Counted from the stretch's first letter, positions 44,118 to 57,199 are shown. The stretch: 64,000 nt of DNA from Odobenus rosmarus divergens (GCF_000321225.1 NW_004450461.1:62001-126000), one strand, 5' to 3'. Notes: a model not told the origin generated them from the letters alone. Numbers and translations: made by a program.

Positions 44118-47100
44118 CAAAGACAAGCTGTACCCTGATTCCAAGTAGAACCTGTTGAGGAGACAAGAGCTTAGAGATTCCCCAATAAATGGATGTGGGT
44201 GGGAAAAGTACAGTAGAAAACTGTAATTACAGAAAAACTGTGTTTTGAGATTGTTTCTGCTAGCTGGCTGAATGGATGCTAATAAGAGAAAAGAAATTTA
44301 ATTATAGACAAAGAACTGATACATTATTTAAACACCATTTTCATTCCTACTAAGCAGACTTATTCTTTGGATTGGTTAATTTAAGTTTGAATTTGGAGAA
44401 AACAGATTCTTTATCTCATTGTCAGGTTTCTTTCAGACATTAAAGATAAAAATGTTGAAATATTTAAACTGAAACAGGTTTTTCTAACAGTGAAACTTTC
44501 ATCTCTCATAAGTAGACTCAGGTAATTTAGTGCGTTTTGGTAAATAAGACACAGAGTTTGTCATTCAATTTCCAATTAAGAGTAAAATCCCCATGAGTTC
44601 CCTGAATGTCTTATTAAGATTAAATCTTCAGTGGCTGTATTTGCTCATTACTGTGTTATAGAAAGCATAAGATTGTTTGCCATAGCAAAGTGGTAATTTC
44701 TAAACTGATATAAAGAAAACAAACAGCTATAAATAACAATCCTTCTTGACTCAGCACCAGAAACCAATCAATATACATAAACATTATTAAGTAATTAATA
44801 GCCATTTTATTTTAACTTTTATAAAATCCATATAAGGTAATATATGAAATATCCAGTTGTGAATGTCTTAATGCCATTTTTATTCCCATCAATAAAAAGA
44901 TATGCTATCCAAATCATCCAAAACTTATACTTACCAGTGTTATTTATATTTTAAACTTTAATTTCAATTTTCTGTATAAAATGTTTTAGTTCCTATCAAA
45001 TAAATGTGAGGCAAATAAATATCTGAGTGTAGATTATCTAGAAAAGCAGAAATGGGTAAAGGAGGTTTTTAGTACCTCCAAAACAATAATGCTCCATAAT
45101 TTGTTAATAATACTAATATTTGTTAATTTATCCCACCCCCCCAGCAAACCTAAAGTCTATTTTCTAAAAAACAAAAGGATATTTTAAAAGCAAAATCATA
45201 AATCCTCCAATCATTTTCCAATTAATAAGATTCTAAATTACTTGCTCTTTGCCTGAAAACCACCTCATCTGGTAGTACTTAACTAGTTTTCTAAACTTTA
45301 GCCACACTCAACTTCTATCTACTAATTTTTAACTCATGGTGACATTTGTCAACTTTCCTGTTGAGAGTATTAAACTCTTTTGTTTTACACCAACTTTTTA
45401 ATATGTTATTTAAAATATTACTTAATTTTGGATAACATAAATAGCAATAAATATAATGTATACTGGGAGAAGAATTTTGAAGTATTTCAAATATGCAGTC
45501 TCAATTTATGTTTTATTTTGCTTAAAACACTATAAAATAACATTCCACCTATATCTTTAGAGTTTGGTAGTATTCTTTCTCTGAGGGTACTATTAACGTA
45601 GATTCCTATGGAAAGGCATGATTTAAAAAAATCAAGTCTGATCTTTATATAGGAATATATATTTAAATATTTATTTTAATAATATAAACAGTTAATTGAC
45701 AGAGGTAGCAAGCATTTCTTTTGGAATCAAAACTTTCTATACATTTTAGGTTTAATTATTTTGCCCAGATTTATAGACAATATGCCAGGAAATATCTGAA
45801 CAGAATTGTGTCTTGTGTTTCTTCAGGTATCAGTTAACAAATTCCCAGAAAATTTCTAATTTATAGCTTAAAATTAAAATGTGAAATATTGTAATAAGCC
45901 TTTTTCCAGATATTTTAATAATTTTATTTGGGCTTCAAATTGTGGATATATTCTAAATCAAAACAAAATGATATAGACAAAATGTCTTTGTATTAACTCT
46001 TTGTGAATAAATTAAATATGTTTGTAGGAATCTAAATAATTTGCTTCAATTTTTCACTTGAAATTTTCTAAAACTTCATAACTTAAATAGCCAAATATTT
46101 TTAAAATGTAGTAAATAATAATTTAAATTTTTAAGAGGTTTAAAGCTTTAAAAATCACAAAGATAAATGTTGGAGACCATTATAACAAGTATCAGTAGAA
46201 ATAAAAGAAGTAATAATCCTTCAAGAAATATGCATTTTAACAAAACTTCTATTTATGTACCACAATCCATATCAAGTCAGATGTACAATTAACAAACTTG
46301 CTTCATTGGTCATTTGGATTATATTTGTATAGTCTGCATGCATTTATACCATATAAATATTACCTACACATCTTTTTGAAAGTGCTATTCATTTTAAGCA
46401 TGTACCATGTGAAATAAAAGGAAAATATAAGTGGTTTATCTAATTTTAAATATTCTCCATGTTGCTTCTTTGTCATTTTTTTGGTCTTCATACAAATTAA
46501 AACATTATTGTGTATGAGATTTTATTTGAGCATAACACTTTGAATACAATAAATAATAAAGTTGGGAGCAATTTCCATTTGGGTGAATTGCATTTGCTCT
46601 TTGCCATATATTTAAAGTATGTAATAACAAACACCTTTAATCACAGAACATAGGATGTTACAAATAAAGGAGAGATAAAACAAAATATAAAAATATAAAT
46701 AAAGAATGCACACCAGCGAAAATATATTGAAGCACCCAGAAGTAGTCATATATCACTTCCAAATACAAAAATCAGCACCAATGACTGATATGATAGAATA
46801 TTTATCATAAACCTCCCCAAAAGTCAAAAGTACAAATAACCTCAATCTGTATGCTTAGTGTAATCATTGCTAAGTCATATATAGTTTAGTAAAAGTAATT
46901 TAAAACCATATAATTTAATTGTAAAGCATCTTTGGATAGAAATGAAGAGAAGCAAAATCTATGTTTGAGATCACAATAGATTCCAGATGGTCTTATTAAG
47001 TGACAAAAATGTTAACTGAATGAAGGATAATAACTATAATAAGAAGCTGGATTCTAACTTCAGATTTAAATTTCTCTTGGATGTGCTATCTTCCCTGTGG

Positions 47101-47621
47101 TTTTCTGCTTGGAAGTCACAATTAGTTTATTATTGCTTAACAGCAGGAAGCCTTCTGAAGTTCAATTTTGTGAAGGCCTGAAATTCTCTTTGATTATCCT
47201 CCAGGACTTTAGGACTATTTTAAAAAACTTTGAGTTTTACTATTTTTGTCTTGATTCAGTTTTACAAATTAAACTACATATTAAGCACACCAAGAAGTTC
47301 ACTCTTTAAGCAACTCTTCAAAAGACCCTTTCGGGAGACATGTATTTTTCCATAGCTATTTACATGGTCCCAAGCCAAATTGCAGATGGTGAATGTGTAT
47401 TACCTACGTTTGCATGTTTGCCTTTTAAAATCTCTACATCAGATAGTCTTTAAAATAGTACACAATCCATAATCAGAGTTTGAATTACAATACTAATGGA
47501 GCTTTTTGCTTCTACCCCTAACATAAAATATAAAATAATTGGCTTAACAGGAGTCAAAATGTTGCTGTGAAAATGAAATCAGCAGACTATTTTCTGTTTG
47601 AACTTATGCTCTATACTGTTG
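44118..47621. other. Long A+T-rich stretch without recognised features
   Basis: About 3.5 kb in which no SINE, L1, LTR, RNA gene or exon is recognisable. It includes a run of nine C's at about 45134 and many short A/T runs. Either very old decayed repeats or unique sequence. Confidence 0.5.
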
Positions 47622-48164
47622 TGTGATGGTCAGTATTATGTGTCAACTTGTGTAGTCTATACTACTGTTTTTTAAGGTATTTTGTAGATGTGGTTAACAT
47701 CTACAATGAGGGACTTTAAGTAAAGATTATCTTCAATAATGGGAGTGGTCTCATCAAAGCAGTTGAAAACCTTAAGAACAAAACCTGAGTTTTCCCAGAG
47801 AAGAAATCCTGCCTGTAGCTTCCAATCTACCTGCCAGACCTACCATTTTAAGGTCAAGACTGGACTGTCAACCTTCTCTGGGTTTTGGTCTCAGTCTGCC
47901 TACAGATTTTGGACTTGCCATGCCTTAGAATTGCATGAGCCAATTCCTTAAAATAAATCTCTCTTCTGGTTCTCTCACCCCGCCTCTCTCTCAAGATATA
48001 TATCCTAGTGTATTATACATACATATATCATACATTATAATTCTTTATGTATTTTATACAGTTATATAATACATATATTATATATACTATACTTACTTCT
48101 TATATAGATCCTATATTTAATTTCATATCTAGATATATATGTTTCTCTGGAGACCCCTAACATA
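47622..48164 (+). mobile_element. MLT2-type ERVL LTR
   Basis: Starts tgtgatggtcagtattatg and has 'gtgtcaacttgtgtag', 'tttgtagatgtggttaacat', 'gtggtctcatcaaagcag', 'ttgaaaaccttaagaac' and 'gagccaattccttaaaataaa'. The end is tttctctggagacccctaacat. The middle (48000-48140) contains an AT-rich expansion. The 70-codon frame at 47739-47951 lies in the LTR. Confidence 0.82.
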
Positions 48165-49995
48165 ATCTGGCAACCACTAACCTGTTCTCTACTTCCATTG
48201 TTTTATAACTTTATCATTTCAAGAATTTTATATGAATGGAATCATACTATATGTAGCCTTTGAGTTTGGGGGGGTGTTGTTTTTGTTGTTTTTGTTTTGA
48301 TTTTTTTGTTTTTTTACTCATTAGAATTATCTAGAGATTCATACAGTTATACCTATCAATAGTTTGTTCCTTTTTATTGCTGAGTAGTATGCCATGGTAT
48401 AGACATACCACAGTTTATCATTTTGCCCACTTAAGGGCATCTGGGTTGTTTTCAGTTTGAGACTATCATGAATAAATTAGTTATGGACATTACTGTACAA
48501 ATATCTGTGTGAATATAAATCATTATTTCTCTGAGATAAATGTTTAAGACCCCAATTGTGGACTCATATGGTAGCCGCATATTTAGTTGAGTAATAAACT
48601 GCCTACCTGTTTTCCAGAGTAGACTTCTCATGTTGTATTTGCACAGTCAATATAAAAGTGATCCCATTTCTCAGTATCCTTGCCAGCACTTGGTATTGTC
48701 AGTATTTTTCTTCTGATTAATTTGTCAGAATTTGAATATAATTTTCAAATTTTCCCAATTGCTAATGATGATGAACATCTCTTTATGTTCAGATTTGTCA
48801 TCTCTATGTCTTCTCAACTGATTCCACCCACTTGTACTTTGTCAAAATCATTTTAGCTATTCTAGTTCTTTCATGCTCCATATAAATTCTGGAATGATCT
48901 TGTCTAATCTACAAAGTATCTGTCTGGGATTTTGATAGTAATTACAGGAAACCTATATGTGAATATGGAAAGAATTGACATATTTGTTCTGTTGAATCTT
49001 CCAATCCTTGAACACAGTCCATATTTCCATTTATTTAGATTTTCTTTGATTTCTTTCATCAGAACATTTTGGTTTCAGCATGCAAGTTCTATATGTTTTA
49101 TTAAATTTACAACTGTTTTTTATGATAGTACATAGTATTCTAATTTCCATTTTTGTGTCCATGTACTTATTGCTAGTATATAGAAATATGATTGGTTTTG
49201 TATGTTGATCTTGAAGTACACTGAAACCTTACTAAACACACATAAATTCTAGGATTTTAAAATAGATTCTTTGAGGCTGTCTACATAGGCAATCATTTCA
49301 ATTGCAAATATACTCAGTTTTATTTCCTCCTTTTCAATATGTATACCTTTCATGTCTTTTTTGTCCCCTTATTTAACTCAGCACTATGTGGAATAAAAGT
49401 TAAGGCAGTAGACATCTTTGCCTTGTTTCTGATCTTAGGGGAAAAAAACTTCAGTCTTTCACCATAAGTGTAATGTTAATTGTAAGGTTTTTTTTCCAGA
49501 TGTTCTTTATCAAGAAGAGGAAGTTCTCTCTATAATTTTTTATGACTTTATCATGAGTGGTTGTTGAATTTTTGCCAAATGCATTCTTTGCATATGTCTA
49601 TGCATATGTCTATACATATGTCAAATACATATTGATTGATATGATTATGTGCTTTTTCTTCTTTTGACTGTCTGTGTACATTACATTGATGTTTGAATAC
49701 TGAACCAGCCTTGCATAGCTGGAATAAACCCCACTTGCTATGCTGTATCATTCTTTTTATATATTACTGAGTTATATTTGCTAATATTTGTCCAGGATTT
49801 TTCTATCTACATATGTAGGTTTTCTGTTTGTTTTTCATACCACCTTTGTTAGGTTTTAGTATCAGGGAAATATTAAGTTCATAAAATATTAAGTTCATAA
49901 AAATCCCCTCCTCTTCCATTTTCTGGAAAAGATTGTATAAAACTGATGTTCATTCTTTCTTAAGTATTTGGTAGAATTATTTAGTGAAAACCCCG
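48165..49995 (-). mobile_element. Old L1 ORF2, minus orientation
   Basis: The plus strand carries the reverse of ORF2: 'tactattttatttgctgagta'-like text at 48370, 'ttatcattttgcccacttaag' at 48416, 'tgggattttgatagtaatta' at 48927, 'ttagattttctttgatttc' at 49036, 'agccttgcatagctggaataa' at 49707, and 'ttctggaaaagattgtataa' at 49921. The element is ancient (L1M age) with no surviving frame. A 16-bp tandem duplication (atattaagttcataaa) sits at about 49872-49903. Confidence 0.8.
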
Positions 49996-50603
49996 GGGCC
50001 CAGATAGTTTTGGGGGATAAATAAAGAAAGGACATCAGAAATCACAAGTAACTGGCAAATATAAGTAGACTATTTTATCCTCTTAAGTTATTTGAAAAAT
50101 ATTTCTCTGTTAAAAGCAAAAAAATACAGCATTGTATGATGGGGTCTTCAGTAGCTGAGTGCGATATATACAAAAACATCAGAGGGAGAGTAAAAAGACA
50201 AATTGTGGTAAGCCTTCTACATTCCATTTGAAGTGGTAAAATGTTGATTCTAAACAGACCAAAAGCTTCAGTTCCTATATATAGTCCCTATAACAACAAA
50301 TGGAAATAACAGTATACATAGATATATACAAGAACACAATATATAAATTAAAATGGAATAGTAAATATGATAAAGTAATCAAAACATAAAAGTGGAAATA
50401 AATGAAAAACAGAAGAAATAAAATAAAATGGTACATCTGATTTATGATACAATTATCAAAAATTACATTTAAATCATCTAAACACACAATTAAAGACAGT
50501 GTCAGTCTATATGAAGCATGGCCAAACTCAAGTAGTTTAAAGATTATTTATAATCCCATTTTTTAAATTTTTCTCATAGATTTTCCATGTTATTTAATCT
50601 ATA
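49996..50603. other. A+T-rich sequence, no feature recognised
   Basis: Nothing assignable. Confidence 0.4.
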
Positions 50604-50800
50604 TTTTTTTAAGATTTTATTTATTTTAGAGAAAGAGAGCACACAAGTGAGCCAGCAAGGGGTGGAGGAGAGAGGGAGGGAGAGGGATAAGACTCGGCTG
50701 AGTGCAGAGACTATGCAGGGCTTGATCTCAGGACCCTGAGATCCTGACCTGAGCCAAAACCAAGTCAGATGCTTAACTGACTGAGCCACCCAGGTGCTCC
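50604..50800 (-). mobile_element. CAN-type SINE (older)
   Basis: Minus-strand copy from TTTTTTTAAGATTTTATTTATT to gagccacccaggtgctcc, with an altered middle (ggataagactcggctgagtg). No clear duplication. Confidence 0.9.
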
Positions 50801-50925
50801 AAGCTACGTTGTTTTATACCTTTCCCTGAATGCATTGTTTTTAAAACTATAAAGATTATTCCTAAGGAGATATTTGCATGCCAAGAAATTAAAGATTTTC
50901 TAATTAAAAATAATTTTGAAACATG

Positions 50926-51045
50926 GAAAGAAGAAAGGAAGGAAAAGAAGAAGGAAGGGAGGGAGGGAGGAAGAAAGGAAAGATGGATATAAGTATATAA
51001 AGATGTAAGAAGAAGGAAGGTAGAAAAAAGGAGAGAAAAGTGAGG
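50926..51045. repeat. Polypurine (GGAA)n/(GAA)n tract
   Basis: An imperfect GGAA/GAAA/GGGA repeat dominates 50926-50990, with a second purine-rich stretch at 51003-51045. Minus-strand poly-Ser/Phe/Leu frames come from it. Confidence 0.85.
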
Positions 51046-51339
51046 AAAGCTTCACCAACACTTTGATAGTTTTTGGATTACTTGCAGACACATTTATTTT
51101 TAGCTGATGAAGATTTCTATTTTCAGCTAATGAAAATTATTATTCTTTCTTTTTTAGAAAATAGACCTTTCCATCTCTTATGTCAGTAAGAAAAACAAAA
51201 AGTGTACAGAACATATTTTTTTCATCACACATAAAGAACAGTGTCAATATAGAAGTGTAGTATCCTTTGTGTAAAGAATTTGAGGGACAATTATTTTTAG
51301 AACAATTCTGCTGGAAATTTAGTCTCCTAATCTTTCTTC

Positions 51340-51700
51340 ATCTGCTAATGTTTCTATGCCCTCATCCTGGAAAATATTTTAACCGGTTATAGAATTCTGG
51401 GTTGCTTATTTATTTTTCTTTAAGCATTCTAAAGATGTTATGTCATTTCCTCCTGGCTTCCATAGCTACTGATGAGCAATCTTCTGTTGTTCAAATCACT
51501 ATTCCCTCTAAGTAAACAGTCATATTTCTCTGGCCACTTTCAAGATTTTGCATACTACTTTTTAGTAGTTTATGATGTGCCCATGTGTGGATTTCTTTGG
51601 TTTTGTTCTGCTTGGGGATCACTGACCAGGGCGTTGATTTATCTGCTGGTTCACTACTCAGATTATTTGGTGTGCTCATTAGGATGGGATCCACATGGTG
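51340..51700 (-). mobile_element. Old L1 ORF1 fragment
   Basis: The plus strand reads the reverse of an L1M ORF1 C-terminal region: 'ttctaaagatgttatgtcatttcc', 'tggcttccatagctactgatgag', 'ctggccactttcaagatttt' and 'tttatgatgtgcccatgtg'. The frame is lost. Confidence 0.6.
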
Positions 51701-52579
51701 ACCCCAAGAGGTTATCCTTTTAAAACTGAATTGGGTTATTTTCCAAGTTCTTTGCTGTGATCTGCAAGGTAGTTTCTGTTCCTTGTACCCCTCTTTTCAA
51801 TTATATGACGAGAAATTGAAGTCTCTTCTTTTCCCCAGGAGTGAAGTCTTTAGTCACACTACTCTTTACGAAATTATATGACCTTGATGTCTCATCTGGG
51901 GCCAAGCAGCATGAAAACCAGAAAAAATTCACTGCATTATTACTAGCAAATAAATTATGCTGGTAACATATAAACAACCAAAGTATTCAAGAACTCTTTA
52001 TTTTTTCCTCTATTTACATTTCTGATAAACTTTTAGTTATCTATCCTTGAAGAATTTGTCTAGAAAAACTCTAATTTATTTAACCCTTAACCCAATAATT
52101 GTCCAAATATCTGGCTCCAATATGATACATGGCAACTTACTGTATATTAAATGTACAAAGTGATGTTTCTATTATTATAATGTAAATTAAGGCTTACATT
52201 GGATTAATGCAAACCTAAACAACTTTGAAACAGGTATAGAATGATAAAATTCTGAAATCTTTGGAAAAAATAATAAGCTACATCAAAGAAATTATTTGGA
52301 AAAAGTTGTTTTGGAACTCAATCTGTGTCTTTAAACATTAGCAATTTTGAAGAATATATTAATGGTGAGTAGATACAGAAGGGTAGCAAAATATTCCAAG
52401 AAGAGTGAGTAGCATATTTAAAGGTACAGAGCCTTAAGAGAAAACCAGGAACTTGCAATCATTTGGTTTAGCTAGTGGGAAAAATCCTTAATGATTTTGT
52501 TGAGTGTGGTTGGGAAGGGACTATAGTTAGAAACTTCATAGAATTCTGGTCTTATTCTCCAACCTAGGTCTGATCATCA
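51701..52579. other. Unassigned sequence
   Basis: No feature recognised. Confidence 0.4.
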
Positions 52580-52942
52580 CATTTTCTATTATCTCAAGGA
52601 CTTCTTTTGCACTTTGTTTCCTTTGTTTTGACCACTATTAATTTCTCTGGGACTTGGGGCTAATTTCTTCTCATCATTCAAGTCTTCACTCAATTATCAC
52701 CTATTGAGTAAAGTCTTCCCTGACTACCCTATCTAAAGGAATTTTCATTCCTATCATGTTGTTTTAATGTATTACTTTTAGAATACTTGCCCCCATTTTA
52801 AATTAACTTATTCATCATGGAATAATAGGTTTATTGTCTCTCCTCACTGTGAAATGTGCATAATATGGGAGGGAGACCCTCGTCTAACTTAATTTCTAGA
52901 TCCCTAACCACGTAAAAAACATCTAGCACATTATATACTATT
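52580..52942 (+). mobile_element. L2 LINE fragment (ancient)
   Basis: 'cactcaattatcacctattga', 'gtaaagtcttccctgactacc', 'ggtttattgtctctcctcac' and the final 'catctagcacattatatac' show L2 3'-end order in plus orientation. It is ended by the SINE duplication. Confidence 0.75.
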
Positions 52943-52958
52943 AAAAATAAATGGATAA

Positions 52959-53138
52959 GGGGCACCTGAGTGACTCAGTCCATTACACATCTGCTTTAGG
53001 CTCAGGTCATGATCCCCGGGTTCTGGGATCTAGCCCCACAGTGGGACTTCTGTTCAGTGGGAAGCCTCCTTCTCCCTCTCCTTCTGCCCCTCCCCTAACT
53101 CATTCTCTCTAGCAAATGAATAAAATCTTTAAAAAAAT
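52959..53138 (+). mobile_element. CAN-type SINE (older)
   Basis: Diverged plus-strand copy (ggcacctgagtgactcagtcc) yet with a perfect 16-bp duplication, aaaaataaatggataa, at 52943-52958 and 53139-53154. Confidence 0.95.
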
Positions 53139-53154
53139 AAAAATAAATGGATAA

Positions 53155-53697
53155 AATTGATATAATATAAATACATAAATTATGAGTGCCTTGTATATCC
53201 TATTAAGGAGTCTGGAATATTCTTTTTTATTAAATGGCAAATGATCAAAATGAAATGATGTGGTTAAAATATAAAATTGCTTTGTAGATTATTATTTTCA
53301 CAGTGTGGAGCATGCAATAGAAAGAGCAAGTGTATGGTCAGGGAAATATAAGAAATGTTGCTTACATATATTTGCACAATTCCTGATGCCTAGCTAGTCC
53401 TCTATAATGGTTAGTTATCTTTATTAATATTTCTAGATAGCAAAATAGACTTTGCTTAAGCATTTACATGGGTAGAATTTTCTCTGGAGAAGTAGTAACA
53501 TTGTCATAGCTAATTATTTGTCTTTAATTAAATTGCCTTTAAGGACATTTCCCAAACTGATGTGTCTTGAAACACTGAAGGTGTGGGGCAAAACTGAGTT
53601 TAAATCAATTTTTAAAAGTTCCTGTGGTTAAATATATTTCTAAAATATTAGTTTGGACAAAGATAAGCTGCTTTTTTAAAGCTGACCATTATGGGTA
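53155..53697. other. Unassigned sequence
   Basis: No feature recognised. Confidence 0.4.
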
Positions 53698-53715
53698 CTT
53701 TATATGCTAATATTT

Positions 53716-53886
53716 GGCACCCGGGTGGCTCAGTTGGTTAAGTGTCTGCCTTCGGCTCAGGTCATGATCCTGGAGTCCCAGGTTTGAGTTCTGCATCGGG
53801 CTCCCTGCTCAGCAGGGAGTCTGCTTCTCCCTCTCACCCTCCCCCCTCCCACGCTCTCTCTCTCTCAAATAAATAAATAAATAAAT
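53716..53886 (+). mobile_element. CAN-type SINE
   Basis: Plus-strand copy of the 'cctggagtcccagg' variant with an 18-bp duplication having one mismatch: ctttatatgctaatattt at 53698-53715 and ctttatatgctaacattt at 53887-53904. It lacks the usual first bases of the head. Confidence 0.95.
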
Positions 53887-53904
53887 CTTTATATGCTAAC
53901 ATTT

Positions 53905-54462
53905 AATATAAATCTTCAGAAAGTGGTGCTTTGTGGAGAATTTCTTAAGCTCATTTGGCCATTAACCTCTCTCTACCTTTGACCTGTTATAACATTATCA
54001 TTCTATGGGATACCAGTAGTAGCTGGAGAAATGCTGCTTCAGAATTTTAAATGTTTACATTTAGCTAAGATTATAAATCTTGGTTTTATCTTTTAGGGGA
54101 AAAAATGTTTCCCTAGAATTTTGGAAATTTTGATTTAAGGTTTATTTCATCTTTTTCAGTCTTGATGTAATTTCACCACTGTTATATAGGCTGGATTTTA
54201 CTCAAATAGCTAACATAACATTATTAAAATAATACAACAGAGCACTTCATAAAATATCATATAAAAATTGATTTTTTTGGTTTTTAAAAGTGTTCAACTG
54301 AAACTTCTGTAGTATTTTATTTATTTAACTAGGCTTTTGTTATTTAAATAAGCTTTTGTTAAATTGCTACTCAACAGTACTCAAAATTTCTTCTCCTTTT
54401 ACAACTGCTTCTCAATCTAGGAAATATATTTTAATATTCATCATTGAAACCATATTTATACT
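53905..54462. other. A+T-rich sequence, no feature recognised
   Basis: Contains a local direct repeat of 'aggcttttgttatttaa' type at 54330-54360 but nothing assignable. Confidence 0.4.
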
Positions 54463-54480
54463 TGAAAATTGAATTTTTAA

Positions 54481-54672
54481 AAAGTTTATTTATTTTAGAC
54501 AGAGAGAGAGAGAGAACAAGCCGGGGAGGGCCAGAAGGAGAGAGAGAGAAGCTCAAGCAGACTTTCCATTGAATGTGGAGCCCCTTGTGGGGATTGAACT
54601 CACGACCCAGAGAGCATGACCTGAGCCAAACCAAGACTTGGACGCTCAACTGACTAAGCCACCCAGGTGTCC
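54481..54672 (-). mobile_element. CAN-type SINE
   Basis: Minus-strand copy with a perfect 18-bp duplication, tgaaaattgaatttttaa, at 54463-54480 and 54673-54690. The body is an older variant (cacgacccagagagcatgac). Confidence 0.95.
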
Positions 54673-54735
54673 TGAAAATTGAATTTTTAATGCTGAAAAA
54701 ATCAAGTATAAGACAAATTCAGTTCATTTATTTTA

Positions 54736-54933
54736 TTTTTATAAAGATTTTATTTATTTGTGGGAGAGAGAGGGAGAGAGAGAACTAGTGGGAGCTTGTT
54801 CTGAGGGAACAGCTGAGGGAGAAGCAGACTCTCTGCGGAGCAAGGAGCCGTACTGGGCACTTGATCCCAGGCCTCTGGGATCATGACCTGAGCCAAAGGC
54901 AGATGCTTAACCTACAGAGCCACCCGGGTGCCC
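54736..54933 (-). mobile_element. CAN-type SINE
   Basis: Minus-strand copy lying only 63 bp after the previous one in the same orientation. The core is 'ggcctctgggatcatgacc' and the head cacccgggtgccc. The flanks share only a loose A-rich match. Confidence 0.9.
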
Positions 54934-55359
54934 AAAAATTCCATTAATTTTTTAAACTTTTATTCAACTGTATTACTATCACTCTAGAATCTTCTATTTA
55001 AATCAAATGGAATAATTACCCCATTCATAGGAATATAATACTATAATGCAAGGATGTTTTATTTCTTCCTGTTCACAAAGGTAAAAAAACTATTGAAATA
55101 GATGCAAGTGAACCCAGGTATATAATTTTAAAGACATCTTTGTGATCAATCCTTATTGAGAAAGATTTTCAACCATACAGTTAACCATTTCTTCAGAAAG
55201 TAGATTTATTTGTTTTATATACTTTATTTAACATATGGAATAAGTTAGGCTATTACAGAGTCAAACTCATTAAGTATAAAGTTTAATGCTTCCTCTGTTT
55301 TTGTGAGATAATATTGAGTACATTAAAAACAAAGGGTAAAAAAAATAAAAAAGTAAACA
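54934..55359. other. A+T-rich sequence, no feature recognised
   Basis: Nothing assignable. Confidence 0.4.
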
Positions 55360-55488
55360 AACAAAAACACTGATTCAAAAAGATATATGCACCTCCACAT
55401 TTATTGCATAATTATTTACAATAGCCAAGATATAGAAGCAACCCAAGCATCCATTCAGTAGATGAATGGGTGAAGATCCAGTGTGTAG

Positions 55489-55534
<46 letters not shown>

Positions 55535-56000
55535 CACACTGGAATATTACTCAGCCATACAAAAGAATGAAACCATGCTATTTGCAACAACATTGATGGA
55601 CCTAGAGGGTATTATGCTAAGTAAAATAAGTCACACAGATGAAGACAAATATCAATGCTTTCACTTATATATGGAATCTAGATAAACAAGTGAATAACCG
55701 AACAAACAAAAAGCAGAAATGAATCTATAAATACACAGATAACAAGGGATGACTGAAGAAATAGAGTGGGTGGGGCATGGTAAAGGGGTGAAGGGCAGTG
55801 AGAGATACAGGTTTCCAGTTATGGAATGAATAGGTGACAGGAATAAAAGATACAGCACAGGGAACATAGTCAATGATAGTGCAATAGTGTTGTATGGTGA
55901 CAGATGGTAGCTACACTTGTAGTGACTGTCAAATTATGATGTAATACACCTGAAACTATTGTAGCATTGTATGTCAATTATGTTTCAATTTTAAAAAAAG
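55360..56000 (+). mobile_element. Old L1 ORF2 end and 3' UTR with (AC)n
   Basis: 'acaatagccaagatatagaagc', 'tggaatattactcagcca', 'gatggacctagagggtatta', 'atagtgttgtatggtgac' and 'tgtatgtcaattatgtttca' mark the final ORF2 codons and 3' UTR of an L1MA-type element in plus orientation, ending at an A-run near 56000. Confidence 0.85.
55491..55532. repeat. (AC)n dinucleotide microsatellite
   Basis: About twenty-one AC units inside the L1 3' end, at the spot where L1 carries a 'gtatatatacac' like stretch. The microsatellite probably expanded from it. Confidence 0.97.
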
Positions 56001-56979
56001 TAAAACTTTCCATATTTAACAATTTAAATGTACATTATTTATTAAATTACATAAATAACTAAAATGTCAATTACAAAGGGACAATTATGGCAAATGGTTA
56101 TTAAAGCATAAGATAATTCAGAGAATAAATAAATTACTGTTTTCTCACATGATCTCAAAAGAAAATTGTGAAGGAAATGTGTATAGTTAACATTCCAAAA
56201 GAAAGAAAGAATTTAGCTTTTTAATTTTTCCCTTTACCTACTTTCCTACCTACTTACCTAGTTAGATATAAAGTTTAAATATAGAATTATACTCTTTATA
56301 TTCACTAAATACTTAGTAAAACAGAGAGTGATACATTTGTTAAAGTGTTCAAGGCTCAAGTAATTTTGTTTAAAATCTTTTGATTGAAAACCAAAAACCA
56401 AGGTTTTATACCCAGATGATTTACCTTTATCACTATCACTTTAGAGGACAGATTTCTTTGAGGTACAATTTTTTTAAGTGAAACTGATATATTCAGTGTA
56501 GATACTGTCCATCTTTTGAACTACTTGGTCTTCAAGTAGTCTAGAATATAAGAATATACTGTAATCTCAGATCTTATAACATGAAAATGAGATAGCTATA
56601 TAATAATGATATCTCTCACCAAATGGCACCAGTCTGGAAAACATAGCTCAGGTATGATTTTTATCAAAGAATTACTTTTCTCTATGTGGGAAGAATATCT
56701 TCTTGGCAGAGTAGACATTTTCCAGAAAACACAAGTCGCATATTAAAAAAAGAAAAGTCCAACATAAGTCAGACACCTGATCAACAGATGTAAACATACT
56801 GATTAAAAGAGCCATTAATGACAGTGTATTTTCTGTATATCTTATAAATGTATCCTATATGCTAAATATACAATCTAAAATAATTGAATATTCGTTATCT
56901 CTTGGCTCCTTTTTTTGATTATCAGATAGGAACTAGGCTAAAGTGCTAACTTTGTACTATATATTAAATATCTACTGAA
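56001..56979. other. A+T-rich sequence, no feature recognised
   Basis: No element recognised. Confidence 0.45.
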
Positions 56980-56990
56980 CAAATTTATAG

Positions 56991-57188
56991 GTTTTTTTTT
57001 AAAGATTTTATTTATTTATTTATCAGAGACAGAGAAAGAGAGAGCACAAGGAGGAGGAGCTGTAGGCAGAGGAAGAAGCAGGCTCCCTGCTGAGCAAGGA
57101 GACTGAGGCGGGACTCAATCCAAGGACCCTGGGATCGTGATCTAAGCCAAAGGCAGACACTTAACCAACTGAGCCACCCAGGCATTCC
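56991..57188 (-). mobile_element. CAN-type SINE
   Basis: Minus-strand copy with an 11-bp duplication, caaatttatag, at 56980-56990 and 57189-57199. It resembles the SINE at 21982 in its tail (ttatttatttatcagaga). Confidence 0.95.
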
Positions 57189-57199
57189 CAAATTTATAG

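Noticed and set aside
55470..55685. Frame with poly-Thr/His as a repeat protein
   Set aside because: Produced by (AC)n inside the L1 3' end.
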